Below are positions 35,632-43,810 of a DNA stretch of 64,000 nt, piece by piece; the stretch's first letter is position 1; the number at the start of each line of letters is the position of its first letter. The translations under genes and the position numbers were made by a program. Origin of the DNA: Nonomuraea aurantiaca (GTDB taxonomy: Bacteria; Actinomycetota; Actinomycetes; Streptosporangiales; Streptosporangiaceae); the NCBI RefSeq assembly GCF_020215705.1, contig NZ_JAIWNB010000024.1, forward strand, positions 63,495 through 127,494. Reading direction: 5' to 3'. The notes under the pieces were generated by a model. That model worked only from the letters and a program-made list of their open reading frames with translations, had not been told where the DNA came from and did no database searches.

Positions 35632-35689
35632 GGCGTCAAGAACTTGCGGCTTATTTTTGGCAGACCACTAGGGCGGTAGGTTCCTCAAC

Positions 35690-37477
35690 GTGCGCTGGCT
35701 CCTCGTGCTCCTCGGCGCCGCGATCCTGGCCGCGGTCGCGGCCGTGATCGTCGTGCTGCCCAAGAGCGATCCTCCCAAGAAGGCGGCCCAGCAGGTCAAG
35801 GCGACGCCGACCCGCGTCGAGCCCACGCCGAAGGTGAGCGAGTTCACCGACCGGTGTGGAACGTTCGAGACCAAGGAGAAGGCCCCCTACGCCGTCACCG
35901 GCTACTGGATCACCCCCAAGTCCAACCGCTGCACCTGGCGCCAGCAGCTGGAGGACATCCACAACCTGGGCGGCGACACGGTCATCAGGATCGGCTACGG
36001 CCTGCAGTTCCGTACCACCGACGACGAGGGCCGCGTGCTGACCAAGGACGGACAGCTCGACCCGCTCTACAAGGACTGCGAGGAAGACGGCCTCAGCTGC
36101 CGCGCCGCGGCCGAGCGCGACCTGCAGGCGGTGAATCCGAAGAACCGGATCGCCCGCGCGTACGCCTATCGCACCGACGAGTCGTTCGGGCCCGGCCTGT
36201 TCCGCTGCCCCCAGATGGAACGCAAGGTCACCGTGGGCAAGCGGGTGTACTTCCGGGTGCTCACCCCGATGGACGGCTCCGACGACGCCACCTGCGACTT
36301 CACCAAGGCCAAGCCGTACGACCTGATCCTCGTCGCGGGCTCGGACACCGACAGCCTGGAGCAGCTCCTCGACCTCGGCGATCAGTTCGGTGTGCGGGTC
36401 TTCCCGGCGCTGCCGCTCGCGCCGCGCGACCGCGAGACCCCGACCAGGGCCAACAAGAAGCACATCAACACCCTTCGGACGCTGACCCGCCGCATCCTGC
36501 AGGACTACGGCGTGCGCTTCGCCGACCGTGCCTCGCTCGGCGGCGTCTACCAGCCGTTCGAGGTGCAGATGGCCGACACGCTGGCCGACAATCCCACCCT
36601 CACGGTGTACGCCGAGCAGCACCAGATCGTGGAGCAGGAGCTGCCGGGCAAGCCCATCCTCATCAGCCCCTACCTCGACGCCCGCAAGCGGGTCCCGTTC
36701 GGGCAGACGCCCAAGCAGGTGGCCGCGGCGTTCGTGGCGCTGGCCAAGACCGGGGTGGGCATCATCGCGCCGCAGGACAGCCGCGGCACCGGCAAGGTCG
36801 GCCTGTTCTGGCCCGACCAGCGCGACACCGAGGTTGACGAGCGGCTGCGCTCCGTCGTGGGCGAGACCACGTACGGCACCGCCTATCACGGCTCGACGCG
36901 CGACTACTACCGCGAGATGTCCGCGGCCCGCGACCAGATGCTCCAGGCGGGCTTCAACGTGGAGCTCTGGGCGAACGTCGAGGCGTTCGAGCCCTCCGGT
37001 GATCGCCCGTGCGCCCCGCAGGGCACCCGCGGCCAGACCGACAAGAAACGCCTCGACCAGGCCGTCACCATGGCCGGCAGGTACGTACAGAAAATAGTCT
37101 CCTACATGTGGAGCGACTTCCTGACCTGCGGCTCCCCCTCGCTGGAGACGCAGATCAGCCAGGACTGGCAGCGGCCGATCGCGGTGGACGCCATCCGGCG
37201 CTCCCGCGACATCCAGGACGGCCTGGAGGTGCGCGGGTACAACCTCAAGGACGGCACGGTCACCCTCCAGTACGGGGACGAGCTGAAGGAGCTGGTGGTC
37301 TCCGCCGTGGGCTGGCTCGACCAGGACCCGCTGGAGGATCTGCCGGAGGGCATGCAGACGGCGTGGGTGCCGTTCGACTGGGCCCAGGTGCCGCCGGACG
37401 AATGGGTCAAGGTCGGCGTGAAACTCCCTACGGGGAAGGCCACCACGGAGCCGCTCCACGTCCGCATCGCGGCGTGA
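35690..37477 (+). CDS. DUF4434 TIM-barrel (putative glycosidase) membrane-anchored protein
   Basis: 595 residues from a GTG preceded by GGGCGGTAGG. An N-terminal anchor (MRWLLVLLGAAILAAVAAVI) leads into a Lys/Pro linker. The body has Cys pairs (TDRCGTFE, SNRCTWRQQ, KDCEEDGLSCRAA) and a DUF4434-like barrel: GYWITPKSNRCTWRQQLEDI, GGDTVIRIGYGLQ, KPILISPYLDARKRVPFG, GIIAPQDSRGTGKVG and VELWANVEAFEP, with acidic residues at strand ends as in glycosidases. A C-terminal beta domain (~500-595) follows. It may trim or remodel the surface glycan made by the locus. Confidence 0.78.
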   Translation: MRWLLVLLGAAILAAVAAVIVVLPKSDPPKKAAQQVKATPTRVEPTPKVSEFTDRCGTFETKEKAPYAVTGYWITPKSNRCTWRQQLEDIHNLGGDTVIRIGYGLQFRTTDDEGRVLTKDGQLDPLYKDCEEDGLSCRAAAERDLQAVNPKNRIARAYAYRTDESFGPGLFRCPQMERKVTVGKRVYFRVLTPMDGSDDATCDFTKAKPYDLILVAGSDTDSLEQLLDLGDQFGVRVFPALPLAPRDRETPTRANKKHINTLRTLTRRILQDYGVRFADRASLGGVYQPFEVQMADTLADNPTLTVYAEQHQIVEQELPGKPILISPYLDARKRVPFGQTPKQVAAAFVALAKTGVGIIAPQDSRGTGKVGLFWPDQRDTEVDERLRSVVGETTYGTAYHGSTRDYYREMSAARDQMLQAGFNVELWANVEAFEPSGDRPCAPQGTRGQTDKKRLDQAVTMAGRYVQKIVSYMWSDFLTCGSPSLETQISQDWQRPIAVDAIRRSRDIQDGLEVRGYNLKDGTVTLQYGDELKELVVSAVGWLDQDPLEDLPEGMQTAWVPFDWAQVPPDEWVKVGVKLPTGKATTEPLHVRIAA

Positions 37478-37530
37478 GCGCGCCCGCCGCTGAGGGCGCC
37501 TTGGGCCGGTCGGCGTGTAACGTGCCTGCC

Positions 37531-38196
37531 ATGGTCCCGAGCATCCCGGTGAGCGTCGACCTGGTCGTGCTCACCGTGCGCTGCCAGGCCCTGTGCGCCC
37601 TCGTGTGGCGCCGGGACAACCCGCCGTTCCTGCGGCGCTGGTCGCTGCCCGGCGGCTTCATCCAGCTCGACGAGGACCTCCCTGCGGCGGCCCAGCGCAT
37701 CCTGGCCGAACGCGCCGGCCTCCCCGGCGCCCCGGTGCACCTGGAGCAGCTCCAGACCTACGGCTACCCGGACCGCGACCCCCGCCAGCGCGTGGTCAGC
37801 GTCGCCTATCTCGGCCTGGCCCCGGACCTGCCGGCCTCGGAGAAGGCCCACATGAGCTGGCAGCCCGTCGACACCCTGTCGGTGATGGCCTTCGACCACC
37901 GGCGCATCATGCAGGACGGCATCGAGCGGGCGCGGGCGAAGCTCGAATACACCTCGCTGGGCGCCGCCTTCTGCCCGCCGGAGTTCACGGTGGCGGACCT
38001 GCGGCGCGTGTACGAGATCGTCTGGGGCCGCCCCCTGGACCCGCGCAACTTCCACCGCAAGGTCACCAAAGCGGAAGGCTTCCTGGTCGAGACGGGCGCC
38101 ACCACCACCCGCGACGGCGGCCGCCCGGCCAAACTCCACCGCCGCGGCCCCGCCGAGCTGCTCCACCCCCCGATGCTGCGCTCCTTGAAGGAATAG
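37531..38196 (+). CDS. Nudix-related regulator (NrtR-like)
   Basis: 221 residues. The N-terminal Nudix fold has LRRWSLPGGFIQLDEDLPAA and ILAERAGL, where the REUxEExGU box has lost its catalytic Glu residues (R-I-L-A-E-R). The C-terminal winged helix (EYTSLGAAFCPPEFTVADLRRVYEIVWG, LDPRNFHRKVTKAEGFLVE) is that of NrtR regulators, which sense ADP-ribose or NAD metabolites. A degenerate box plus a wHTH favours a repressor over a hydrolase. No NAD biosynthesis gene is adjacent. Confidence 0.82.
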   Translation: MVPSIPVSVDLVVLTVRCQALCALVWRRDNPPFLRRWSLPGGFIQLDEDLPAAAQRILAERAGLPGAPVHLEQLQTYGYPDRDPRQRVVSVAYLGLAPDLPASEKAHMSWQPVDTLSVMAFDHRRIMQDGIERARAKLEYTSLGAAFCPPEFTVADLRRVYEIVWGRPLDPRNFHRKVTKAEGFLVETGATTTRDGGRPAKLHRRGPAELLHPPMLRSLKE

Positions 38197-38441
38197 CTCC
38201 TTGAAAGAACAGCCAGGCGCGGCGATCAACGCGGAGCGCGGCCGCCCTTAGGAGAGGGTCGAGTCGCGCCCGCCGAGGTTCAGCGGCGGATGGTCGTGGA
38301 CCCGCAGGTCCCGGTCGACGGTCTCCACTCCCAGGTTTCCGCGGGCAGGCGCCGGAGCGGTGCACGATCTCCGTGTTCTTGGTTGTCGGCCTTCCGTATG
38401 GCGAGGTTGAATAGATTTTGAATCGTTTATCATTTGGGGGA
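38197..38441. other. Spacer with possible relic and AT-rich promoter region
   Basis: On the minus strand 38250-38340 reads as a C-terminus-like frame (DRDLRVHDHPPLN ... DSTLS, then stop) without an intact start upstream. It weakly recalls the end of GMC oxidoreductases and may be a relic. The stretch 38403-38435 is AT-rich, with TTGAAT at 38407-38412 and TATCAT at 38428-38433 (spacing 15), a possible promoter for the short frame and decayed gene that follow. Confidence 0.35.
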
Positions 38442-38519
38442 GTGATGATCGAGGAACGCGCCTACCTGCGACGCCTGATCCCCACGCAGGAGTCCGTCGC
38501 CGAACTGCCGGCGGCATGA
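38442..38519 (+). CDS. 25-codon small ORF before the DUF523 relic
   Basis: GTG-ATG start after TTGGGGG; encodes MIEERAYLRRLIPTQESVAE and a few more residues. Its stop overlaps the next start (ATGA), so it would be translationally coupled to the decayed gene. It could be a true leader peptide or the tail of a lost gene. Unrecognised. Confidence 0.35.
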   Translation: MMIEERAYLRRLIPTQESVAELPAA

Positions 38520-38958
38520 CCCGGCCGAGGATCGCCGTGTCGAGCTGCCTGCTCGGCGAGCCCGTCAGGTTCAACGGTGGCCACAGTCACGACCGTTTCC
38601 TGGCCGAGACCTTGGACGCGCACGTCGAGTGGGTGCCCGGCGGGCGGCGGCGGGCCGCCACGCTGGACGTGGACGGGTACGTGTTCAAGGCCAGGAGCCC
38701 GCGCCGCGGGAGCCAAGAGGCCCACCCGCTGCTGCCGGTGGAGGATGAGGAGCGGCTCCACGACGCGCTGCTGCGCGAGGCCTTCGTAGAGCGCGTCTTC
38801 GCCCACGCCCGGCTGCGCGAGTTCCTGTGCCGCTCAGCGTCCCCGCGACCCTGCTGCGCCACCACGCGACCGGCCGTAACGCGGGGTACGTGCGCGAGCA
38901 GAGCTACTTCTCGCCCTACCCCGACGCGCTGCGCCCGCGCGACCACGTCCCCGCCTGA
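38516..38958 (+). pseudogene. DUF523/DUF1722 gene with internal deletions and frameshift
   Basis: The start RPRIAVSSCLLGEPVRFNGGH, RFLAETLDAHVEWVP is a clear DUF523 beginning. The next ~45 residues of the family are missing, and the text jumps to LDVDGYVFKARSP with the usual SPSCG altered to SPRRG. A DUF1722 beginning (LLREAFVERVFAHARLREFL) then ends abruptly. Family sequence resumes in another frame from 38827 (VPLSVPATLLRHHATG, SYFSPYPDALRPRDHV) to the stop at 38956-38958. Thus at least two deletions, one shifting the frame, have removed more than half of a ~320-residue protein. The intact first frame would run to 39004 with no family match after 38827. Confidence 0.82.
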
Positions 38959-39027
38959 TCAGCGGATGCGCATGCACGGCTCGCCGTCGCTGATCAAGAG
39001 GTGATTCAGCACGAAAGGAGCGATCGG

Positions 39028-40485
39028 GTGTCTGAATCGGGACAAGTGCTGGTGACGGGCGCGACCGGGTACATCGGCGGGCGACTCGTGCCCGAGCTCC
39101 TCGACGCCGGGCATCGCGTGCGCTGCATGGTCCGCTCCCCTGCCCGCCTGCGCGACCTGCCCTGGGCGGGCAGCACCGAGATCGTGGCGGCCGACGCCCT
39201 GGACGCCGCTGCCACGCGCGCCGCGCTGGAGGACGTCGACGTGGCCTACTACCTGATCCACACCATGGGTGGCGGGAAGGGTTTCGCCGACGCCGACCGC
39301 CGGTCCGCGCGGGCCTTCGCCGCCGCCGCCGAGGCGGCGGGCGTACGCAGGATCGTCTACCTCGGCGGGCTCACCGGCGATGAGGACCTGTCACCGCACC
39401 TGCGCTCGCGCGCCGAGGTCGCCGACATCTTCCTGGGCTGCCGGGTGCCCGCCGTCGTGCTGCGCGCCGCCGTGATCATCGGCTCGGGTTCCGCCTCGTT
39501 CGAGATGCTGCGCTACCTCACCGAGCGGCTCCCGGTGATGACCACGCCCCGCTGGGTGCGCAGCCGTACGCAACCCATCGCCGTACATGACGTGCTGCGT
39601 TACCTGCGGGCGTGCGCGTCCATCCCCGAGGAGGTCGATCGCGCCTTCGACATCGGCGGCCCGGACGTGTTGACCTACGCCGACATGATGCGCGGCTACG
39701 CGGCCGCCGCCGGGTTGCCGCCGCGATGCATCATCCCGGTGCCCTTGCTGAGCCCGTGGCTGTCCAGCCACTGGGTCGGCCTGGTCACGCCGGTCCCGGC
39801 CACCATCGCGCGACCCCTGGTGGAGTCGCTGCGAAACGAGGCGGTCTGCCGCGAGCACGACATCGCCGCCTACGTTCCCGATCCGCCGGAAGGTTTGATC
39901 GGATTCCGCCTCGCGGTCGCCCTCGCCCTGCGGAAGATCAAGGAGGCCGACGTCGCGACCCGCTGGTCCTCCGCCTCGACCCCAGGCGCCCCGAGCGACC
40001 CCCTGCCCACCGACCCCGACTGGGCCGGCGGCAGCCTCTACATCGACCGCCGCACCCTGACCAGCGACGTCCCGCCCGGTGCGTTGTGGGAGGTCATCGA
40101 GGGCATCGGCGGCGGCAACGGGTGGTACTCCCTTCCCGTGGCCTGGCGGGCCCGCGGCGTGCTCGACCGGATCGCCGGCGGCGTCGGGCTGCGCCGCGGG
40201 CGACGGGATCCGCGCAGGCTCAGGGTGGGCGACTCCATCGACTTCTGGCGGGTGGAGGAGATCGAGTCCGGCCGCCTGCTGCGGCTGCGCGCGGAGATGC
40301 GGCTTCCTGGCCTGGCCTGGCTGGAGCTCGCCGTACGGCAGGAGGACGGCAGAACCGTCTACGAGCAGCGCGCCATCTTCTACCCGCGCGGGCTCCTCGG
40401 CCACCTCTACTGGTGGACCCTGGTCCCCTTCCACCGGCTGATCTTCGGCCGGCTGCCGAAGAACCTGGTCACCGCGGCCTCCTGA
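39028..40485 (+). CDS. NAD(P)-binding SDR with C-terminal DUF2867
   Basis: 485 residues from the GTG at 39028, seven bases after AAAGGAG. The N-terminal half is an atypical SDR/NmrA fold: VLVTGATGYIGGRLVPELLD, ADALDAAATRAALEDVD, RRIVYLGGLTGDEDLSPHLRSR, VLRAAVIIGSGSASFEMLR. The C-terminal half (~350-485) is DUF2867, a START-like ligand-binding fold (GALWEVIEGIGGGNGWYS, RVGDSIDFWRVEEIE, YEQRAIFYPRGLLGHLYWW). Probable isoprenoid or lipid ligand. Its stop abuts the MerR gene stop in TGATCA (40483-40488). Confidence 0.9.
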   Translation: MSESGQVLVTGATGYIGGRLVPELLDAGHRVRCMVRSPARLRDLPWAGSTEIVAADALDAAATRAALEDVDVAYYLIHTMGGGKGFADADRRSARAFAAAAEAAGVRRIVYLGGLTGDEDLSPHLRSRAEVADIFLGCRVPAVVLRAAVIIGSGSASFEMLRYLTERLPVMTTPRWVRSRTQPIAVHDVLRYLRACASIPEEVDRAFDIGGPDVLTYADMMRGYAAAAGLPPRCIIPVPLLSPWLSSHWVGLVTPVPATIARPLVESLRNEAVCREHDIAAYVPDPPEGLIGFRLAVALALRKIKEADVATRWSSASTPGAPSDPLPTDPDWAGGSLYIDRRTLTSDVPPGALWEVIEGIGGGNGWYSLPVAWRARGVLDRIAGGVGLRRGRRDPRRLRVGDSIDFWRVEEIESGRLLRLRAEMRLPGLAWLELAVRQEDGRTVYEQRAIFYPRGLLGHLYWWTLVPFHRLIFGRLPKNLVTAAS

Positions 40486-41400
40486 TCAGCTCGCCGCCGC
40501 CACCAGCCGGGTCACCGCCTCTTCGAGCGAACCCACCCTGGTCACTCCGCGTGGCAGCCCATCCCACCAGCCAGGACCGCCTACCACCACCCGGTACGGC
40601 GGCCGCACCGGCGGCAGCGCCGCCAGCGGAGCCGGATCCCCCGTCAGCGCCTGCTGCGACCAGAGGAAGACCGCGCACGGCCCCAGCGTGCGGATCGCAT
40701 CGGCCAGCGCCCCGTACGGCGTCCGCGCGCCGAGCAGCCGCACCGCCACCCCCCTGGTCCCGGCCAGCACGGCCCCGACCACGTACAGGGGCAGGCTGTG
40801 CTGCTCCTCCTCCGCGCACGCCAGCAAAACGGGCCGGAGGTTGACCGGAGACGCGGGCGGTTCGAGCAGCGGATGCAGCGCCGCCAGGAGGCCGTCGGAG
40901 AACAGGTGCTCGACCTCGATGCCCGCCCCCGTCCTGCGCTGCAGGCGGCTGATGGTGGCGAAGACGGGCAGGACGAGCCGCTCCCACGTCCAGGCCGGGC
41001 CGTGCCGCGCGATCGCGGCCGTGACCCCCGCGCCGACGGCCCCGCCGTCCAGCCTCGTCGCGGCCCTGGCCAGCATCGCCGTCGTGGGCACCGGCCCGGC
41101 CACCCCGGCTCCAGGAGCGGCGGGCTCGGCCGGTTCGCGCTGGTCCGCCCCCGGTCGCAGACGCAGCGATGCCCGCGCCGCCTCCGCCGGTGCGACACCC
41201 TCCCGGATCAACCTGTTCATCTCCTCCAGGCGGAGCAGATCCGTGGCGTCGTAGCGGCGGTGCCCGCCCCGGCTGCGGCCGCTCGGGCCGATGCCGTACC
41301 GCAGGTTCCAGGTGCGCAGCGTGGCCGCGGGCACGCCGAGCCGCCGGGACACGGCACCGATGCCATATCCCGTTTCCCCCGAATCCTGATGCTCAGCCAT
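40486..41400 (-). CDS. MerR family regulator with B12-binding-type domain
   Basis: 304 residues from the ATG at 41400, after GGCGGAGG. N-terminal MerR helix-turn-helix: YGIGAVSRRLGVPAATLRTWNLRYGIGPSGRSRGGHRRYDATDLLRL, described here by its start and end. The rest resembles CarH/LitR photoreceptor modules: a four-helix bundle with W...EVEH (WERLVLPVF, GIEVEHLF) and a Rossmann part with CAEEEQHSLPL, where the cobalamin His of ExHxxG is kept but Gly is replaced by Pro. It may be a B12-dependent light sensor or a degenerate relative. Divergent from the HisC-type gene, convergent with SDR-DUF2867. Confidence 0.85.
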   Translation of the reverse strand: MAEHQDSGETGYGIGAVSRRLGVPAATLRTWNLRYGIGPSGRSRGGHRRYDATDLLRLEEMNRLIREGVAPAEAARASLRLRPGADQREPAEPAAPGAGVAGPVPTTAMLARAATRLDGGAVGAGVTAAIARHGPAWTWERLVLPVFATISRLQRRTGAGIEVEHLFSDGLLAALHPLLEPPASPVNLRPVLLACAEEEQHSLPLYVVGAVLAGTRGVAVRLLGARTPYGALADAIRTLGPCAVFLWSQQALTGDPAPLAALPPVRPPYRVVVGGPGWWDGLPRGVTRVGSLEEAVTRLVAAAS

Positions 41401-41572
41401 GCCTCCGCCCATTCTTTCGAACGATCGGCCTGCACGGTCGCAGCGAACCGCCTCACGCCGGAGACAACGGAGCCGATGGCCCTGCGGATGCGCCACATTT
41501 GTTCAGCAAGCGCCCAGCACGCGTTCGCCTCCCGGTGCTGCCCTGCCGGTCGGCTTCTTTTAGGGTGAGGCC

Positions 41573-42634
41573 ATGCCTCGTTTCCGCACGATTCTGGACA
41601 CCATGCCGGCGTACAAGCCCGGCAAGGCCGTGACGTCTCCTGACGGCCGCTCGTACAAGCTCTCCTCCAACGAGTCGCCCTACGACCCGCTGCCGTCCGT
41701 GGTCGAGGCGATCGCCGAGGGGGCGCGGCAGATCCACCGCTACCCCGACCCGGGAGCGATCAAGCTGACGGAGGCCATCGCGGAGCGGCTCGGGGTGCCG
41801 GTGGAGCACATCGCGCTCGGGGCGGGGTCCGTCACCGTGGCGCAGCAGCTGTTCGAGGCCGTGAGCGAGCCCGGCGCCGAGGTGATCTACGCGTGGCGGT
41901 CGTTCGAGGCCTATCCGCTGCTGGCCGACCTGGCCGGGGCGGTGTCGGTCAGGGTGCCGCTGGCGGGCGAGGACCACGATCTGGACGCCATGGCCGAGGC
42001 GATCACCGACCGGACGCGCATGATCTTCGTCTGCAACCCCAACAACCCCACCGGCACCGCGATCCGCCGGGCCGAGCTGGTGGCCTTCCTCGACCGGGTG
42101 CCGGACGACGTGCTGGTGGTCCTGGACGAGGCCTACCGCGAGTACGTGCGCGACGAGGACGTGCCCGACGGTCTCACCCTCTACCGCGACCGGCCGAACG
42201 TCTGCGTCCTGCGTACGTTCTCGAAGGCCTACGGTCTGGCGGGGCTGCGCGTCGGTTACCTGGTGGGACACGAGGCGGTGGCGTCGGCCATCCGCAAGAC
42301 GATCATCCCGTTCGCCGTCAACCACCTCGCGCAGATCGCCGCGATCGCCTCCCTGCGCGCGGAGGACGAGCTGATGGAGCGGGTCGACACGGTGGTCAAG
42401 GAGCGGACCCGGGTACGCGAGTCGCTCATCGCGCAGGGCTGGACGGTCCCCCTGACCGAGGCCAATTTCGTCTGGCTGCGCCTCGGCGAGCGCACGCTCG
42501 ACTTCGCGGCGGCGTGCGCGGCCGAGGGCGTGGCGGTGCGGCCGTTCGCGGGGGAGGGCGCCCGCGTCTCGATCGGCGACCCGGAGGCGAACGACACGTT
42601 CCTCGCGGCGGCGGCGGCCTTCAAGGCGAGTTGA
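41573..42634 (+). CDS. HisC-type (histidinol-phosphate/aromatic) aminotransferase
   Basis: 353 residues, class I/II PLP aminotransferase: YKLSSNESPYDPLPSV, ALGAGSVTVAQQLFEA, CNPNNPTGTAIRRAEL, LDEAYREYV, FSKAYGLAGLRVGYLVG with the Schiff-base Lys in SKAYGLAGLR. No his operon surrounds it, so it may be the aromatic aminotransferase (Pat) paralogue common in actinomycetes instead of the biosynthetic enzyme. GGGTGAGG precedes the ATG. Confidence 0.9.
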   Translation: MPRFRTILDTMPAYKPGKAVTSPDGRSYKLSSNESPYDPLPSVVEAIAEGARQIHRYPDPGAIKLTEAIAERLGVPVEHIALGAGSVTVAQQLFEAVSEPGAEVIYAWRSFEAYPLLADLAGAVSVRVPLAGEDHDLDAMAEAITDRTRMIFVCNPNNPTGTAIRRAELVAFLDRVPDDVLVVLDEAYREYVRDEDVPDGLTLYRDRPNVCVLRTFSKAYGLAGLRVGYLVGHEAVASAIRKTIIPFAVNHLAQIAAIASLRAEDELMERVDTVVKERTRVRESLIAQGWTVPLTEANFVWLRLGERTLDFAAACAAEGVAVRPFAGEGARVSIGDPEANDTFLAAAAAFKAS

Positions 42635-42660
42635 CAGCATACGAGTTTTGGGCCTGTAAT
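42631..42660 (+). promoter_or_regulatory. Strong housekeeping-type promoter
   Basis: TTGACA (42631-42636), 18-base spacer, TGTAAT (42655-42660): perfect -35 and 5 of 6 at -10. It overlaps the last codon and stop of the aminotransferase gene and points into a 300-base leader ahead of the nitroreductase-hemerythrin gene. A transcript start near 42667 is expected. Confidence 0.65.
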
Positions 42661-42973
42661 AGGCCTCTTGTCGCGTGTCGCCGGCCGGAGGACGTCGGCG
42701 GCATGGAGGCACCGGTTGTAGGGGATGATGTCGTGACTTCTCACTTCACAGGCAGCGCCTGATCTGATCGCGCGCCCGCGCGTCGTCCCCATGCCCGGTG
42801 GTGTCCCCCACCACCGTCGCACGCGATCCTTTGTGCTGCCCGACGGTCCGGCGATCGCCTGACCGTCCTTTCCCCTCGCGTGCTCATCGAGGCTCTCCGC
42901 CCGAGGCCGGTACGGCGTGCCGTGCGCATCCGCCCGTCGTAACCCCTTCTCATCTCTGGAGAGCAAGCAGAGC
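42635..42973. other. 339-base leader/spacer: small ORF and hairpin
   Basis: Downstream of the promoter lie a 19-codon frame (42703-42762) and a hairpin CGGTGGTG (42796-42803) / CACCACCG (42809-42816) with a 5-base loop and no U-tract. The rest shows no gene. It could be a regulated 5' UTR or a small RNA. Confidence 0.45.
42703..42762 (+). CDS. 19-codon small ORF in the leader
   Basis: MEAPVVGDDVVTSHFTGSA, 36 bases after the expected transcript start and preceded by GGAGG at a long 12-base spacing. It may be a leader peptide; homology unknown. Confidence 0.3.
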   Translation: MEAPVVGDDVVTSHFTGSA

Positions 42974-43810
42974 ATGCCCCAAGACTTCAATCAGCAGATC
43001 ATCGACGAGTTCCGCGCCAACCAGGGACAGGTCGCCATGTTCGACGGCGCCCGGTTGCTCCTTCTGACGACCACCGGCGCCAGGACCGGCGCCAAGCACA
43101 CCACTCCCGTCGGCTACCTGCCGGACGGCGAGCGCATGCTGATCATCGCCTCCGCCGGCGGGGTGCCCAAGCACCCGGCCTGGTATCACAACCTCCTGGC
43201 CACGCCGCGCGTGACGGTGGAGGACGGCATCTTCACCTACCCGGCTGACGCGGTCGTCCTCGAAGGCGAGGAACGCGACGGCGCCTTCGCGCGGGCGGTC
43301 GAGATGGACCCCGGCTGGGCGGCCTACCAGGCGAAGACGAGCCGGGTCATCCCCGTGGTCGCGCTGACCCCGCTCGGCGGCCCTCCGGACGGCACGCGAG
43401 GGGGTGACTTCCTGGTGCGGGTGCACGACGCGTTCCGCCGGGAGCTGCGGCTGATCCGCAAGGAGGTCGCCGCGTCCGGGACCGGCGGCCTGGGCGTGCA
43501 GTTGCGGGTCAACTGCCTGACCCTGTGCCGGGGGCTGCACCAGCATCACACGTTCGAGGACGCCGGGATGTTCCCTTGGGTCGAAGGGCGGCATCCCGAG
43601 CTCGCCCTGGTGGTGGACCGGTTGCGTGAAGAGCACGGGACGGTCTCCCGGCTCCTCGACGAGCTTCAGCGGCTGCTCGCGGACGGCGAGCCGGCCGCGC
43701 CCGCCGCGCAGGTGCTCGCGGAGGTGGACCGGCTCATGACCGAGCTCGAAGCGCACCTCGACTACGAGGAGCGGGAGCTCGTCCCGATCCTGAACGCCAT
43801 GACCCCCTAA
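42974..43810 (+). CDS. F420-type nitroreductase (DDN-like) fused to hemerythrin
   Basis: 278 residues from the ATG at 42974. Residues ~1-140 are a DDN-type split-barrel: LLLLTTTGARTGAKHTTPVGYL, PKHPAWYHNLLATPRVTVED, EMDPGWAAYQAKTSRVIPVV, usually F420H2-dependent. Residues ~150-278 form a hemerythrin four-helix bundle with VHDAFRREL, CRGLHQHHTFEDAGMFP, LREEHGTVSRLL and HLDYEERELVPIL, giving the His/Glu set for a di-iron site. A fusion of flavin/deazaflavin reductase and oxygen- or NO-binding di-iron domain suggests a nitrosative or redox stress role. Its stop overlaps that of the EamA gene. Confidence 0.9.
   Translation: MPQDFNQQIIDEFRANQGQVAMFDGARLLLLTTTGARTGAKHTTPVGYLPDGERMLIIASAGGVPKHPAWYHNLLATPRVTVEDGIFTYPADAVVLEGEERDGAFARAVEMDPGWAAYQAKTSRVIPVVALTPLGGPPDGTRGGDFLVRVHDAFRRELRLIRKEVAASGTGGLGVQLRVNCLTLCRGLHQHHTFEDAGMFPWVEGRHPELALVVDRLREEHGTVSRLLDELQRLLADGEPAAPAAQVLAEVDRLMTELEAHLDYEERELVPILNAMTP

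Noticed and set aside
38250..38340. GMC oxidoreductase C-terminal relic on the minus strand
   Set aside because: The resemblance rests on a few residues (DRDLRVH) and there is no supporting upstream sequence.
41573..42634. Part of a histidine biosynthesis operon
   Set aside because: No other his genes are adjacent; the aminotransferase is probably a stand-alone paralogue.
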